Positions 41,889-51,494 of a stretch of 64,000 nucleotides of DNA are shown here, piece after piece. A program made the position numbers and the translations under genes. Numbering within the stretch: position 1 is the first letter of the stretch; each line of letters starts with the position of its first letter. The notes under the pieces are model-generated. The model was given only the letters and a program-made list of their open reading frames with translations. It was not told where the DNA came from and did not search any database. Source of the stretch: Bacteroidales bacterium (GTDB lineage: Bacteria > Bacteroidota > Bacteroidia > Bacteroidales > Rikenellaceae); the NCBI GenBank assembly GCA_910574205.1, contig CAJSYJ010000004.1:124001-188000 (forward strand). Direction: 5' to 3'.

Positions 41889-43079
41889 ATGTACGGAAAA
41901 TTTCAGGAGTATTTGCAGCAGGAGCTCGAACAGATCAAGGCTGCCGGGCTGTATAAGAGCGAGCGTATAATCGAGTCGCCGCAGCGCGCCCAGATCGAGG
42001 TCGCGGGACGCGATGTTTTGAATTTCTGCGCCAACAACTATCTGGGTCTGTCTGACAACAAGCGTCTGGTGGAGGCTGCCAAGCGCGCTATGGACGAGCG
42101 CGGCTACGGCATGTCGTCCGTCAGATTCATCTGCGGCTGTCAGGATATCCACAAGCAGTTGGAGAAGGCCATAGCCGACTACTTCGGCACCGAGGATACG
42201 ATCCTCTACGCCGCATGCTTCGACGCCAACGGCGGCGTGTTCGAGCCTCTGTTCACGGAGCAGGACGCAATCATCTCCGACTCTCTGAACCACGCCTCGA
42301 TAATCGACGGCGTAAGACTCTGCAAGGCCGTGCGCTACCGCTATGCCAACGCCGACATGGCCGAATTGGAAGATTGCCTCAAACGCGCTCAGGCGCAGCG
42401 CTTCCGCATAATCTGCACCGACGGTGTATTCTCGATGGACGGCAACGCCGCTCCGCTCGACAAGATATGCGCTCTGGCCGAGAAGTACGACGCTCTGGTC
42501 ATGGTCGACGAGTGCCACTCGGCCGGCGTACTCGGAGCCACCGGACGCGGCATTACCGAGCTGTACGATCTTCGCGGCAAGGTCGACATCCTGACCGGCA
42601 CTCTGGGCAAGGCCTTCGGCGGCGCCGTGGGCGGATTTACCACCGGCCGCAAGGAGATCATCGACATGCTTCGCCAGCGCTCGCGCCCCTATCTGTTCTC
42701 CAACTCGCTGCCGCCCGCAGTCGTAGGCGCCGGTATCGAGATGTTCCGCATGCTCGAAGAGAGCAACGAGCTGCACGACCGCCTCGTAGCCAACGTCGAG
42801 CACTTCCGCACCAAGATGATCGCCGCAGGCTTCGACATCAAGCCCACGCAGTCGGCTATCTGCGCCGTGATGCTCTACGACGCGAAACTATCGCAGGACT
42901 TCGCCGCACGCTTGCAGCAGGAGGGCGTCTTCGTCACGGGATTCTACTATCCGGTGGTGCCGAAGGGACAGGCGCGCATACGCGTACAGGTATCGGCAGG
43001 CCATAGCGTCGAACAGCTCGACCGTTGCGTCGAGGCCTTCGTCAAGGTCGGCAAGGAACTTGGTGTATTGAAAGCGTAA
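41889..43079 (+). CDS. kbl: Glycine C-acetyltransferase (2-amino-3-ketobutyrate CoA ligase)
   Basis: A 396-residue PLP enzyme of threonine breakdown: 2-amino-3-ketobutyrate plus CoA gives glycine and acetyl-CoA. Seen are NFCANNYLGLSDN, SVRFICGCQDIHKQLE, CFDANGGVFEP, the cofactor Asp in MVDECHSAGVLG and the PLP-binding Lys in TLGKAFGGAVGG. Length and motifs match Kbl rather than related KAPA synthase or ALA synthase. An Lrp-type regulator gene follows after 12 bp. No threonine dehydrogenase gene is in the window. Confidence 0.93.
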   Translation: MYGKFQEYLQQELEQIKAAGLYKSERIIESPQRAQIEVAGRDVLNFCANNYLGLSDNKRLVEAAKRAMDERGYGMSSVRFICGCQDIHKQLEKAIADYFGTEDTILYAACFDANGGVFEPLFTEQDAIISDSLNHASIIDGVRLCKAVRYRYANADMAELEDCLKRAQAQRFRIICTDGVFSMDGNAAPLDKICALAEKYDALVMVDECHSAGVLGATGRGITELYDLRGKVDILTGTLGKAFGGAVGGFTTGRKEIIDMLRQRSRPYLFSNSLPPAVVGAGIEMFRMLEESNELHDRLVANVEHFRTKMIAAGFDIKPTQSAICAVMLYDAKLSQDFAARLQQEGVFVTGFYYPVVPKGQARIRVQVSAGHSVEQLDRCVEAFVKVGKELGVLKA

Positions 43080-43091
43080 CGCCTCGCCGAA

Positions 43092-43574
43092 ATGGACAAC
43101 AACAAGCACGGGGCGATCGACAAGATCGACCGCAAGATATTGAAGTTCCTGATAAAGAACGCCCGCACGCCCTTTTTGGAGATAGCGCGCGAGTGCGGCG
43201 TGTCGGGAGCGGCCATACACCAGCGTATCAAGAAGCTCGAAAGCTCGGGCATAATCCTCGGCAGCCGCCTTATCGTCGACCCCAAGACGCTGGGATTCGA
43301 CGTCTGCGCCTTCATCTCGATCCGCATACAGGATCCGATGTTGCAGTCGCAGACCGTAGGCGAGCTGAAGAAGATACCCGAAATCGTCGAGTGCCACTAC
43401 ATAACCGGCACATACAACATCATGATCAAGTTGTATTGTCTGGATAACGAACACCTTATGCGCACGATATTCGACCATGTACTGCGAATACCGGGCGTGT
43501 CCAACACCCAGACGTATATTTCGCTGAGCGAGACGTTCCAGCGTCAGGTATACGTCGACTGTCTGGCGGAGTAG
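43092..43574 (+). CDS. Lrp/AsnC-family transcriptional regulator
   Basis: A 160-residue regulator with an N-terminal winged HTH (IDRKILKFLIKNARTPFLEI, then GVSGAAIHQRIKKLESSGII) and a C-terminal RAM effector domain (CAFISIRIQDP, VECHYITGTYNIMIKLYC). It is probably an amino-acid-responsive regulator of kbl, given the 12-bp spacing (inference), and may autoregulate. Confidence 0.9.
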   Translation: MDNNKHGAIDKIDRKILKFLIKNARTPFLEIARECGVSGAAIHQRIKKLESSGIILGSRLIVDPKTLGFDVCAFISIRIQDPMLQSQTVGELKKIPEIVECHYITGTYNIMIKLYCLDNEHLMRTIFDHVLRIPGVSNTQTYISLSETFQRQVYVDCLAE

Positions 43575-43692
43575 TCCGACCGACGGCATGCGCCTCCTGT
43601 TCGCCCTTGCTGGAAGTACGCGAGTACTCCTCAGCAGGGGCGATGCGGGTTGCGGTGCATGGGTCGCGCCGAAAAGGCGCAAACATTACCTT

Positions 43693-43720
43693 CGGACGAA
43701 TGCCCGCTGCATTCGGTCCG
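43693..43720. repeat. Hairpin in the queD leader
   Basis: CGGACGAATGC (43693-43703) pairs with GCATTCGGTCCG (43709-43720) apart from one bulged base, 27 nt before the queD ATG. It does not show the conserved A-rich tail of preQ1 riboswitches. Confidence 0.4.
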
Positions 43721-43746
43721 ACGCAACAACGAAACACAGCAAAGTT

Positions 43747-44199
43747 ATGTCGGTCATAAGACTTACCAAGGAGTTTACCTTCGAATCGGCGCACATGTTG
43801 GAGGGCTACGACGGCCCCTGCCGCGAAATACACGGCCACTCGTACCGGCTCTCGGTTACCGTCAAGGGCGAGCCGTCGGCAGACCCCATGTCGCCCAAGC
43901 AGGGCATGGTCATGGACTTCGGTCTGTTGAAGCGCATCGTCGGCGAGCAGATCGTCGACAAGATGGACCACGCTTTCGTCATGCGCGACACGTTGCAGAG
44001 CGAACAGCTGCATGCCGTGCTGAGCGAACGCTTTTCGAAGATCGTGCTGGTCGACTACCAGCCCACATGCGAAAACATGCTCGCCGACTTCGCCGAACGG
44101 CTGCTCGGAGCACTGCCCGACACCGTCGAGCTCCACTCCCTGCGACTGCACGAGACGGCCACGTCGTTCGCCGAGTGGTATGCCGAAGACAATTTTTGA
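43747..44199 (+). CDS. queD: 6-carboxytetrahydropterin synthase QueD
   Basis: A 150-residue T-fold enzyme of queuosine biosynthesis converting dihydroneopterin triphosphate to 6-carboxytetrahydropterin. The ATG at 43747 (MSVIRLTKEFTFESAHML) is the natural start. Zn ligands and catalytic residues are visible: FESAHML, CREIHGHSY (catalytic Cys and two His), VMDFG, DHAFV, PTCEN and LHETATS. polA starts 31 bp downstream. Confidence 0.94.
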   Translation: MSVIRLTKEFTFESAHMLEGYDGPCREIHGHSYRLSVTVKGEPSADPMSPKQGMVMDFGLLKRIVGEQIVDKMDHAFVMRDTLQSEQLHAVLSERFSKIVLVDYQPTCENMLADFAERLLGALPDTVELHSLRLHETATSFAEWYAEDNF

Positions 44200-44230
44200 C
44201 GACGCCTGCGGGCGCAGCCGAACATCGCCT

Positions 44231-47122
44231 ATGAAAAAACTGTTTCTGATCGACGCCTATGCGTTGATCTTCAAATATTATTACGCCTTCATGGGGCGTC
44301 CCATGCGCAACCGCGACGGCATGAACACTTCGGTCGTCTTCGGCTTCACGAAGTTTCTGCGCGACATCATACGCCGGGAACGACCCGACCTGCTCGGCGT
44401 GGCGTTCGACCCTCCGGGAGGCTCGTTCCGCCGACGCATATATCCCCTCTACAAGGCCAACCGCCCGGCCACGCCCGAGGATATCATAACCTCGGTGCCA
44501 TACGTCAAGCGGCTGCTGGCGGCCATGTGCATACCCGTTTTGGAAGTAGAGGATTACGAGGCCGACGACGTGATCGGCACGCTGGCGCACAAGGGCGTCG
44601 CTGCGGGTTACGAAGTCTACATGGTAACCCCCGACAAGGACTACGGGCAGCTGGTCAGGGAACACTGCTCGATATACAAGCAGAAGGGCGAGGGCGTCGA
44701 GATAGTCGACGTCGAGGCCATACGCGCACACTACGGCTTCGACGATCCGGCACTGGTCAGCGACGTGCTCGCACTGTGGGGCGATGCGTCGGACAACATC
44801 CCCGGCGTGCCGGGCATAGGCGAGAAGGGTGCCGCGAAGCTGGTAGCCAAGTGGGGCGGCGTTGAAAACATCATCCTCAACGCCGAAGCCATAGGCGGCA
44901 AGACCGGACAGAGCATATCGTCGTGGGTCGATAACCTGCGCCGCGCCAAGGCGCTTACGCAGATCGTACTGGACGTGCCGATCGAATTTTCGGCCGAGAG
45001 CCTTACCATGTGCAGCCCCGACACGGCCGCGCTTCGCACGCTGTTCGCCGAGCTCAACTTCACATCTATGCTGCGCGACATCGACAACATCGCTCCCGCC
45101 GAACCCGACGCACCGGCCGACGATACGCCGCGCCAGCAGGCGCAGACGCAGCTGGCCGATATGGCGCGAGCCAAATCGGCTGCAAAGCGCAAGGCGGCGT
45201 TGCAGGGTCAGGGCGACCTGTTCTCGGCATCGGCTCCCGCCGAAACCGCCGTCGACAGCTCCGAGGCAGACCCCGACAGCGCTCGGGACCAGGCCGCCGA
45301 GCCGCAGCCCGTCATGGCCACAGCAGCCACCACTCCCCACGACTACCGAACGGTACGCACAGCCGGGGAGCTCGCCTCGCTGATCGACGAGTGGAGGCGC
45401 TGCGAAGAGATATGTTTCGATACCGAGACCACGGGTCTCGACCCCGTGAGCGACGCCATAATAGGCATATCGATAGCCGTCGAGCCGCACAAGGCATGGT
45501 ACATACCCTTCGAGAGAGATACGCGGGAGGAGTTAGCTGAGCTGCTGCGCCCGCTTTTCGAGGACGAATCGGTGGCCAAGGTCGGCCAGAACATGAAGTT
45601 CGACATCATGATGCTGCGCCGCGCGGGCATCGAGGTGCGCGGCCGCAAGTACGACACGATGATAATGCACTATCTGCTCGATCCCGAATCGCGTCATAAC
45701 ATGGACTACCTCTCGGAGAGATACCTCAACTACTCGCCGATACCGATCGAAACCCTCATAGGCAAGGGTGCGCGGCGGCTGACTATGGATATGGTAGGGC
45801 TCGACCGTGTGGCCGAGTATGCCGCCGAGGACGCCGATGTCACGCTGCGGCTCAAACATGCGCTCTATCCCGAGCTGGCGGAGGCCTCGATGCTCGACCT
45901 GTACAGCCGCATCGAGGAGCCCATGATCGACACTCTGGCCGACATGGAGACGGCAGGCGTGAGGATCGACACCCGTTCGCTGGCCGACTACTCGGTCGAG
46001 CTGGGCGAGCTGCTGTCGCGGCTCGAAGAGCGGATACGCGCTCTGGCCGACGAGCCGGCGCTCAACATCAACTCGGCACGCCAGCTCGGCGAGGTGCTCT
46101 TCGCCAAGATGCGCATTACGGACAAGCCGAAGATGACGCGCACCAAGCAGTTCTCGACAGAGGAGGAGTACCTGCAAGGCTTCGCCCACGAACACGAGAT
46201 CGTGCGCAAGGTGCTCGAATACCGCGGCGTGAAGAAGCTGCTGTCGACCTATGTCGATGCTCTGCCCGAGCTGGTCAATCCCCGCACCGGACGCATTCAT
46301 ACATCATATAATCAGGCCGTGACGGCCACCGGCAGGTTGTCGTCGACCAACCCCAACCTGCAAAACATACCTATCCGCGACGCTCTTGGCAAGCCCATAC
46401 GCGCAGCCTTCGTCGCCGCCGATGAGGATCATCTGCTGCTGTCGGCCGATTACTCGCAGATCGAGCTGCGGCTCATGGCGCATCTGAGCGGCGACGATGC
46501 GCTTATCGAAGCCTTCGTCGAGGGTCGCGACATCCACGCCGCAACGGCGGCACGGCTCTACCGCAAGAACATCGACGAGGTTACCGACGACGAGCGGCGG
46601 CGGGCCAAGACCGCCAACTTCGGCATCATATACGGCATATCGGCATTCGGCCTGAGCCAGCGTCTCGACATACCGCGCAAGGAGGCCAAGGAGATAATCG
46701 ACGGTTACTTCGCCTCGTATCCCGATGTCAAGCGCTATATGGACGAGGTGGTCGAGAAGGCCAAAGAGAGGGGCTATGTCGAGACTATATTCGGGCGGCG
46801 GCGCATCCTCTCCGACATCGACTCGCGCAACGCCGTAGCACGCTCGCTGGCCGAACGCAACGCCATAAACGCCCCCATACAGGGCTCGGCGGCCGATATA
46901 ATGAAGATAGCGATGGTCGAGATACGACGCCGTTTCCTCGCGGAGGGTATACGCTCGCGCATGATACTGCAAGTGCACGACGAGGTGGTCGTCGACACGC
47001 TGCGCTCGGAGGTCGACGCCGTGCGCCGCATCGTTACCGAGGCCATGCAGGGTGCGGCACGGCTGCGCGTACCCCTTATCGCCGAGTGCGGCACGGGTGA
47101 CAACTGGCTCGAAGCGCACTGA
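44231..47122 (+). CDS. polA: DNA polymerase I
   Basis: A 963-residue polymerase for Okazaki-fragment maturation and repair. The 5'-nuclease domain (1-about 290) has LIDAYALIFKYYYAF, YEADDVIGTLA and DASDNIPGVPGIGEKGA. An Ala/Asp-rich linker follows (about 300-365). The 3'-5' proofreading domain looks intact: FDTETTGLDP, NMKFDIMML and the later YAAEDADV. The polymerase domain shows SADYSQIELR (motif A), RRRAKTANFGIIYGIS (motif B) and LQVHDEVVVD (motif C). The start at 44231 (MKKLFLIDAYA) excludes an in-frame upstream extension that overlaps queD. Confidence 0.97.
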   Translation: MKKLFLIDAYALIFKYYYAFMGRPMRNRDGMNTSVVFGFTKFLRDIIRRERPDLLGVAFDPPGGSFRRRIYPLYKANRPATPEDIITSVPYVKRLLAAMCIPVLEVEDYEADDVIGTLAHKGVAAGYEVYMVTPDKDYGQLVREHCSIYKQKGEGVEIVDVEAIRAHYGFDDPALVSDVLALWGDASDNIPGVPGIGEKGAAKLVAKWGGVENIILNAEAIGGKTGQSISSWVDNLRRAKALTQIVLDVPIEFSAESLTMCSPDTAALRTLFAELNFTSMLRDIDNIAPAEPDAPADDTPRQQAQTQLADMARAKSAAKRKAALQGQGDLFSASAPAETAVDSSEADPDSARDQAAEPQPVMATAATTPHDYRTVRTAGELASLIDEWRRCEEICFDTETTGLDPVSDAIIGISIAVEPHKAWYIPFERDTREELAELLRPLFEDESVAKVGQNMKFDIMMLRRAGIEVRGRKYDTMIMHYLLDPESRHNMDYLSERYLNYSPIPIETLIGKGARRLTMDMVGLDRVAEYAAEDADVTLRLKHALYPELAEASMLDLYSRIEEPMIDTLADMETAGVRIDTRSLADYSVELGELLSRLEERIRALADEPALNINSARQLGEVLFAKMRITDKPKMTRTKQFSTEEEYLQGFAHEHEIVRKVLEYRGVKKLLSTYVDALPELVNPRTGRIHTSYNQAVTATGRLSSTNPNLQNIPIRDALGKPIRAAFVAADEDHLLLSADYSQIELRLMAHLSGDDALIEAFVEGRDIHAATAARLYRKNIDEVTDDERRRAKTANFGIIYGISAFGLSQRLDIPRKEAKEIIDGYFASYPDVKRYMDEVVEKAKERGYVETIFGRRRILSDIDSRNAVARSLAERNAINAPIQGSAADIMKIAMVEIRRRFLAEGIRSRMILQVHDEVVVDTLRSEVDAVRRIVTEAMQGAARLRVPLIAECGTGDNWLEAH

Positions 47123-47145
47123 CGCCGCGATTGCCGCACGAAGGG

Positions 47146-47176
47146 TTGCATGCGATGCAAATATGGAGTAACTTTG
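47146..47176 (+). promoter_or_regulatory. Promoter of sppA-mrp
   Basis: TTG (47146-47148) and TAACTTTG (47169-47176), 20-nt spacer, 22 nt before the sppA ATG. Confidence 0.65.
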
Positions 47177-47198
47177 TACGATATAAAACATTCGATCT

Positions 47199-49019
47199 AT
47201 GGAACAGGGCAAAAAAATAGGATTCTCCAAGATATTCTGGCCGTCGATGACAGCCGTGCTGATAGGCATGGTGCTGACGGCGGCAGTATGGATATTGATC
47301 GCCGCAGGCATCCTCTATTCGTTCGATGTAGAGCCGGTAAGGGTGCAGCAGGGCAGCGTTCTGGTCATCGACATGGCCGAGGATATAACCGACTCGCCCC
47401 GCATATCGCCCCTCACGGACTTCGACATGCAGACCCTTACCCCGCGCAAGACTCTCACGCTGCTCGAAGCCGTAGGCGCGATAGAGCATGCCGCAGGCGA
47501 CGAGCGCATCGTCGGAATATGTATCAACCCCTCGGGCGGCGGTACGGCCTCGGCGGCCGTCGTGGAGGAGCTGCGCGCCGCCGTGGAGAGATTCAAACTC
47601 TCGGGCAAGTTCGTCGTGGCATACGCCGACTCCTATACGCAGGGGCAATACTACCTCGCCTCGGCGGCGGATCGCATATACGTACAGCCGCAGGGCGAAA
47701 TCGACTGGCGCGGCATATCGTTTACCGTACCCTTCTTCCGCTCGCTGCTGGATCGTCTCGGCGTCAAGACTGAGGTGTTCCGACCCGCGGCATGCCCCTA
47801 CAAGAGTGCCGTCGAGCCCTACGTCATGACACGCATGTCAGACGAGAACCGCAGCCAGATGACCGCTCTGGCAGAGTCGGCATGGAAGACTATCCTCGAT
47901 CAGGTATCCGCTTCGCGAGGCATACCCGTCGAGAGGCTCGACGCCGCAGCCGACGACCTCTCGGCGATGATGCCGCAGCAGGCCGTGCGTCTGGGCATGA
48001 TCGACGACACCATATACGAGGACGAGTTCGATACGCTTCTGGGTACGCTGGGTGCCGCAGCCGATAAGGACGGCAGCCATAGGCGCATACCTCTCGACCT
48101 ATATATCTCGACTCTGGTTCAGCTCAACGGCTACTCCGAGAATACCATAGCACTCATCTACGCCGACGGACAGATCCTCGACGGCGACATGGAGTCCGAC
48201 GGCTACGTCTTCGGCACCGCGCTGGCCTCTAAGCTGCGACGCGCACGCACCGATGCCGACATAAAGTCGGTCGTGCTGAGGGTCAACTCCCCCGGCGGCT
48301 CGGCACTCGCCTCCGACATCGTATGGCGCGAAATGGAGCTGCTGCGCCAGGTCAAGCCCGTCGTAGTCTCTATGGGCGAGTACGCCGCAAGCGGAGGATA
48401 CTACATCTCGGCACCGGCCGACGTGATCGTTGCCGACCGTATGACCGTAACCGGCTCGATCGGCGTCTACGGCATCATGTTCGATCTGGGCAACGCCCTC
48501 TCGTCGAAGCTCGGCATAACATTCGACGGCGTGAAGACCAACCCCTCGGCCGACATGAGCATGCTGCGCGGCGTCGACGCCACCGAGCGCAAGGCCATAA
48601 TGCGCGGCGTAGACCGCGTATACGATACCTTCACGCGCCTGGTCGCCGAGGGGCGCAACCTTCCCTTGGAGAGGGTCATGGAGATCGCCGGCGGCAAAGT
48701 GTGGAGCGGCAGCGACGCCGTGGAGATAGGCCTTGCCGACACCAACGGCGGTCTTAGCGAGGCTCTGGCCATAGCGGCCGACAAGGCAGGCATCGCAGAC
48801 GACTACTCGATATACGAGTTCCGCATGCCGCCCTCGCCTCTGGAAACGTGGATAGAGCTGCTTACATCGACGGCCGTCGAGGCGGCCGGCCTCGACATGT
48901 CTGACATGAGGCGTGCGGGCATGGTGCGCGATATGATCGTCGAGAATCCGTTCCTGGCCACCGACCGCGGCATACAGACACTCATGCCGCTGAATATAAA
49001 ACTGATGAATCTAAGATAA
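47199..49019 (+). CDS. sppA: Signal peptide peptidase SppA, 67-kDa type
   Basis: A 606-residue membrane protease that degrades cleaved signal peptides. One N-terminal transmembrane helix (about 14-42, PSMTAVLIGMVLTAAVWILI). Two tandem S49 domains: the first carries the catalytic Lys region SGKFVVAYADSYTQGQYYLAS, the second NSPGGSALASD and the nucleophilic Ser in YAASGGYYISAPAD, followed by GSIGVYG. Length matches the long E. coli-like form. It is followed after 6 bp by mrp. Confidence 0.94.
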   Translation: MEQGKKIGFSKIFWPSMTAVLIGMVLTAAVWILIAAGILYSFDVEPVRVQQGSVLVIDMAEDITDSPRISPLTDFDMQTLTPRKTLTLLEAVGAIEHAAGDERIVGICINPSGGGTASAAVVEELRAAVERFKLSGKFVVAYADSYTQGQYYLASAADRIYVQPQGEIDWRGISFTVPFFRSLLDRLGVKTEVFRPAACPYKSAVEPYVMTRMSDENRSQMTALAESAWKTILDQVSASRGIPVERLDAAADDLSAMMPQQAVRLGMIDDTIYEDEFDTLLGTLGAAADKDGSHRRIPLDLYISTLVQLNGYSENTIALIYADGQILDGDMESDGYVFGTALASKLRRARTDADIKSVVLRVNSPGGSALASDIVWREMELLRQVKPVVVSMGEYAASGGYYISAPADVIVADRMTVTGSIGVYGIMFDLGNALSSKLGITFDGVKTNPSADMSMLRGVDATERKAIMRGVDRVYDTFTRLVAEGRNLPLERVMEIAGGKVWSGSDAVEIGLADTNGGLSEALAIAADKAGIADDYSIYEFRMPPSPLETWIELLTSTAVEAAGLDMSDMRRAGMVRDMIVENPFLATDRGIQTLMPLNIKLMNLR

Positions 49020-49025
49020 AGCAAT

Positions 49026-50081
49026 ATGACTAACGAATCGATCGAAAAGGTTCTCAAAGGCATAGTCCACCCCGAAACGGGCGAGAACATAGTCGACAGC
49101 GGCTTCGTCGAACGCGCCGAGGCCGGTACCGAAGGCAACATATCGGTCACTCTGCGCTTCGCCAAGACGCGCGACCCCTTTGCCGAGAAGATACGCCGGC
49201 ATGTCGAAGAGGCGCTCTCGACGGCATTCCCGCAGAGCCGTACAATGGTTATCGTCAAGGAGGCGGCACCAAAACCGCGCCGTCGCGAACAACCCACCAC
49301 CACAGCACGCATACGCAACATCGTCGCCGTAGCCTCGGGCAAGGGCGGCGTGGGCAAGTCGACCGTCGCGGCCAATCTGGCCGTCGCACTGCGCGACATG
49401 GGTTATAACGTAGGTATCCTCGACGCCGACATATACGGTCCGTCGCAACCCAAGATGTTCGGCTGCGAGGGCTACGTACCCGATGCCGAGAAGCGCGACG
49501 GCAACGACTATATCGTACCGGCGCAGCGTCAGGGCATCGAGATCATGTCGATAGGGTTCTTCATCGACCCCAAGGACGCCCTTATGTGGCGCGGCGCTAT
49601 GGCCGTCAACGCCCTGCACCAGCTGATTCACCAGACGGCCTGGGGCGAGCTGGACTATCTGCTGATCGACCTGCCCCCCGGAACGGGCGACATACATCTG
49701 TCGATAATATCCGAAGTCAAGATTACCGGCGCGGTAATCGTCTCTACACCACAGCAGGTGGCGGTGGCCGACGTGGTGCGCGGTGTCGAGATGTTCCGTC
49801 ATCCGCAGGTAGGCGTTCCGGTATGGGGCGTTATCGAAAACATGGCGTGGTTTACACCCGACGAGCTGCCCGACAACCGCTACTATATCTTCGGCCGCGG
49901 CGGCGCGGAGCGTTACGCCGCCGGCGCAGGCATCGACCTTCTGGCACAAATACCGATCATACAGTCTATTATGGAGGGCAGCGACGAGGGTCGCCCGGCA
50001 GCGGGCTTCGATCCGCGCGTCGAACCTTACTACGGAGAGGCTGCGCGTCGCATTGTTGAAAAGTCTGCAAAAGAGTGTTGA
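49026..50081 (+). CDS. apbC: Mrp/NBP35-family Fe-S cluster carrier ATPase
   Basis: A 351-residue P-loop protein that carries Fe-S clusters to apo-proteins. The N-terminal about 80 residues are a DUF59/MIP18-like domain (VLKGIVHPETGENIVDSGFV). The Walker A is ASGKGGVGKSTVAANLAVAL, then LDADIYGPSQPKMFG and LLIDLPPGTGDIHLS. The C-terminal CxxC seen in many Mrp proteins is absent (ENMAWFTPDELPDN), as is usual in Bacteroidetes. The candidate replication origin follows directly. Confidence 0.94.
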   Translation: MTNESIEKVLKGIVHPETGENIVDSGFVERAEAGTEGNISVTLRFAKTRDPFAEKIRRHVEEALSTAFPQSRTMVIVKEAAPKPRRREQPTTTARIRNIVAVASGKGGVGKSTVAANLAVALRDMGYNVGILDADIYGPSQPKMFGCEGYVPDAEKRDGNDYIVPAQRQGIEIMSIGFFIDPKDALMWRGAMAVNALHQLIHQTAWGELDYLLIDLPPGTGDIHLSIISEVKITGAVIVSTPQQVAVADVVRGVEMFRHPQVGVPVWGVIENMAWFTPDELPDNRYYIFGRGGAERYAAGAGIDLLAQIPIIQSIMEGSDEGRPAAGFDPRVEPYYGEAARRIVEKSAKEC

Positions 50082-50097
50082 CAGAGTGACGGTAAAA

Positions 50098-50473
50098 AGT
50101 CGATAAGATTTAACAATCCACATTTGCATTTCGAGAACGGCCGCAGTATATACGGCCGTTTTCCATTTCCAAATTTTATATCGTTTTTTTGCGTCGCGAC
50201 TTAATAACCGCTATCGGGCGCCGATTGTTGATAAAAACCTGCTGTCGATTTGTCGATAACATATTTCAACAAATATAGACATCTTTTGCGATCCCAATAT
50301 AATCATGTATAAATAAACATATTACAAAAACATTAAAAATAAAACTGTCGACATCAACTGTCAATAATTTTTCCATTCTCCTACTTACCGACATTATCGA
50401 CAGCGTTTATTATTATTATTAACTTTTATTAAAATTAAGTATTAAAGAAAAAATAAAAATCATACGTCGATAA
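50098..50473. other. oriC: Candidate chromosomal replication origin (oriC)
   Basis: A non-coding AT-rich region with clustered DnaA boxes (TTATCNACA or its complement). Exact matches: TGTTGATAA 50226-50234, TGTCGATAA 50251-50259, TTATCGACA 50394-50402. One-mismatch boxes: AGTCGATAA 50098, TGTCGATTT 50243, TGTCAATAA 50359, TTACCGACA 50385, CGTCGATAA 50465. A nearly G/C-free tract (50405-50461, with TTATTATTATTATT) directly after the TTATCGACA box fits a duplex-unwinding element. mnmG (gidA), a classical origin neighbour, is 8 kb away, and parS-like sites lie 11 kb away. Confidence 0.8.
50135..50165 (+). terminator. Terminator of sppA-mrp
   Basis: A perfect 8-bp stem AACGGCCG/CGGCCGTT (50136-50143 with 50153-50160) with a 9-nt loop, followed by TT-CC-ATTT. 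It would keep transcription out of the candidate origin. Confidence 0.65.
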
Positions 50474-50702
50474 CTTTCTCCCGGCAGCCTGCGTTTCGTC
50501 TGCGGCACATAACCGCCTCGGCAGATTGCAAACCCTCCTCTGGGTCCGCACTCCTATTACGACTCGACTGCGCAGCCCGTAATCCCGCTCGTTTCCACTT
50601 GGGCGCATATCGGTACCATTTTCTTTCCGGCGCTCTTAAAACGCCTCTTTCGCACCTTTTACGTCATCGTCCCGCGCCATGCTGCCGCCGCTGCATATCG
50701 AT
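50474..50702. other. Non-coding stretch after the candidate origin
   Basis: About 230 bp with no recognisable gene or repeat, between the origin-like region and the terminator at 50703-50737. Confidence 0.4.
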
Positions 50703-50737
50703 AAAAAAAGCCCCTCTCCTTTCGGCGGTGGGCTTTT
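50703..50737. terminator. Bidirectional terminator
   Basis: AAAAGCCC (50706-50713) pairs with GGGCTTTT (50730-50737) across a 16-nt loop. The A7 run on the left gives a T-run for minus-strand transcripts from the PHP remnant. Confidence 0.7.
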
Positions 50738-50779
50738 CCGTTCCGTTCGAGTATACGGGGCTTGTCTGTTAAATCCTCT

Positions 50780-51430
50780 CTAATCGTTTCGTGGCATGAC
50801 GAATCCTATCGACCTTCGCAGCGGCGTCGAGGGTGCGGTAAGGAAATTCTCGACCGTAAAGTTCATCTCGAAGCGTTCGAGCCCTATGGGTTTCTTGTTG
50901 TCGAGTCCGTAGATCGCGATGGTCGTGCGTTCGAACGGATATATGGTCATATCGCGCGGAAAGACTATCTTTTCGCTGCCGGCGGCCTTTTTCAACACGA
51001 GGGGCACCGAGCTGCGGTTGACGACCGTGAGCGTTACCTTTTTCGGCGCATACCTTATGTCTGATATCTCGAACATCGCATCGAACACTCCGCCCAGCAA
51101 CTCCTCGCTGCCGTAGAGCCTCTCCTCTGCCAGCACGGCCGTGCGGCGGTTGTCGAGCGCTTCGCGTACACTCTCCGACGTGCGTTCGCGTGCGAATATC
51201 AGCGTTACGGGGCGATGTTTGCCATGCAGATAGTCGATGTCGAGAAAGAGCGGATTGTGGGCGTCGGTACCGCTGCATATGGCGCAGCCGTACTCTATGG
51301 CCCAGCGGTGCGCTTCTGGCGAATAACCGCAGAAGGAGTTGTAGATCTCTATGGCGCGCATGAATCCCTCGGCGTGGAGCTGCGTGTGCTCCGGATGCCA
51401 CTTCGTTTCGTTCTGCGCCTGAGCTGTAAT
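50780..51430 (-). pseudogene. 5'-truncated PHP-domain phosphoesterase remnant
   Basis: The frame upstream of the ATG at 51361 continues in homology (AQNETKWHPEHTQLHAEGFM) to an in-frame TAG at 51431-51433, so only the C-terminal half of the gene remains. Preserved are MRAIEIYNSFCGYSPEAHRW, the metal-binding GTDAHNP, a KHRPVTLIFA segment, EALDNRRTAVLAEERLYG and a C-terminal beta-rich domain, matching PHP-type phosphodiesterases of Bacteroidales (Sb-PDE-like). The N-terminal PHP metal motifs (H-x-H) are missing. The break coincides with the left edge of an interspersed repeat, which probably replaced the 5' half. Residual function is unlikely. Confidence 0.75.
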
Positions 51431-51494
51431 CTAATTATTTGCAGACCGGCTGCGTTCTCTACCCGGAGCGCGCACGGCGCGCGAGATCAAGTCA

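Noticed and set aside
43575..43746. preQ1 riboswitch upstream of queD
   Set aside because: A hairpin is present (43693-43720) but the conserved A-rich tail and pseudoknot pairing could not be found.
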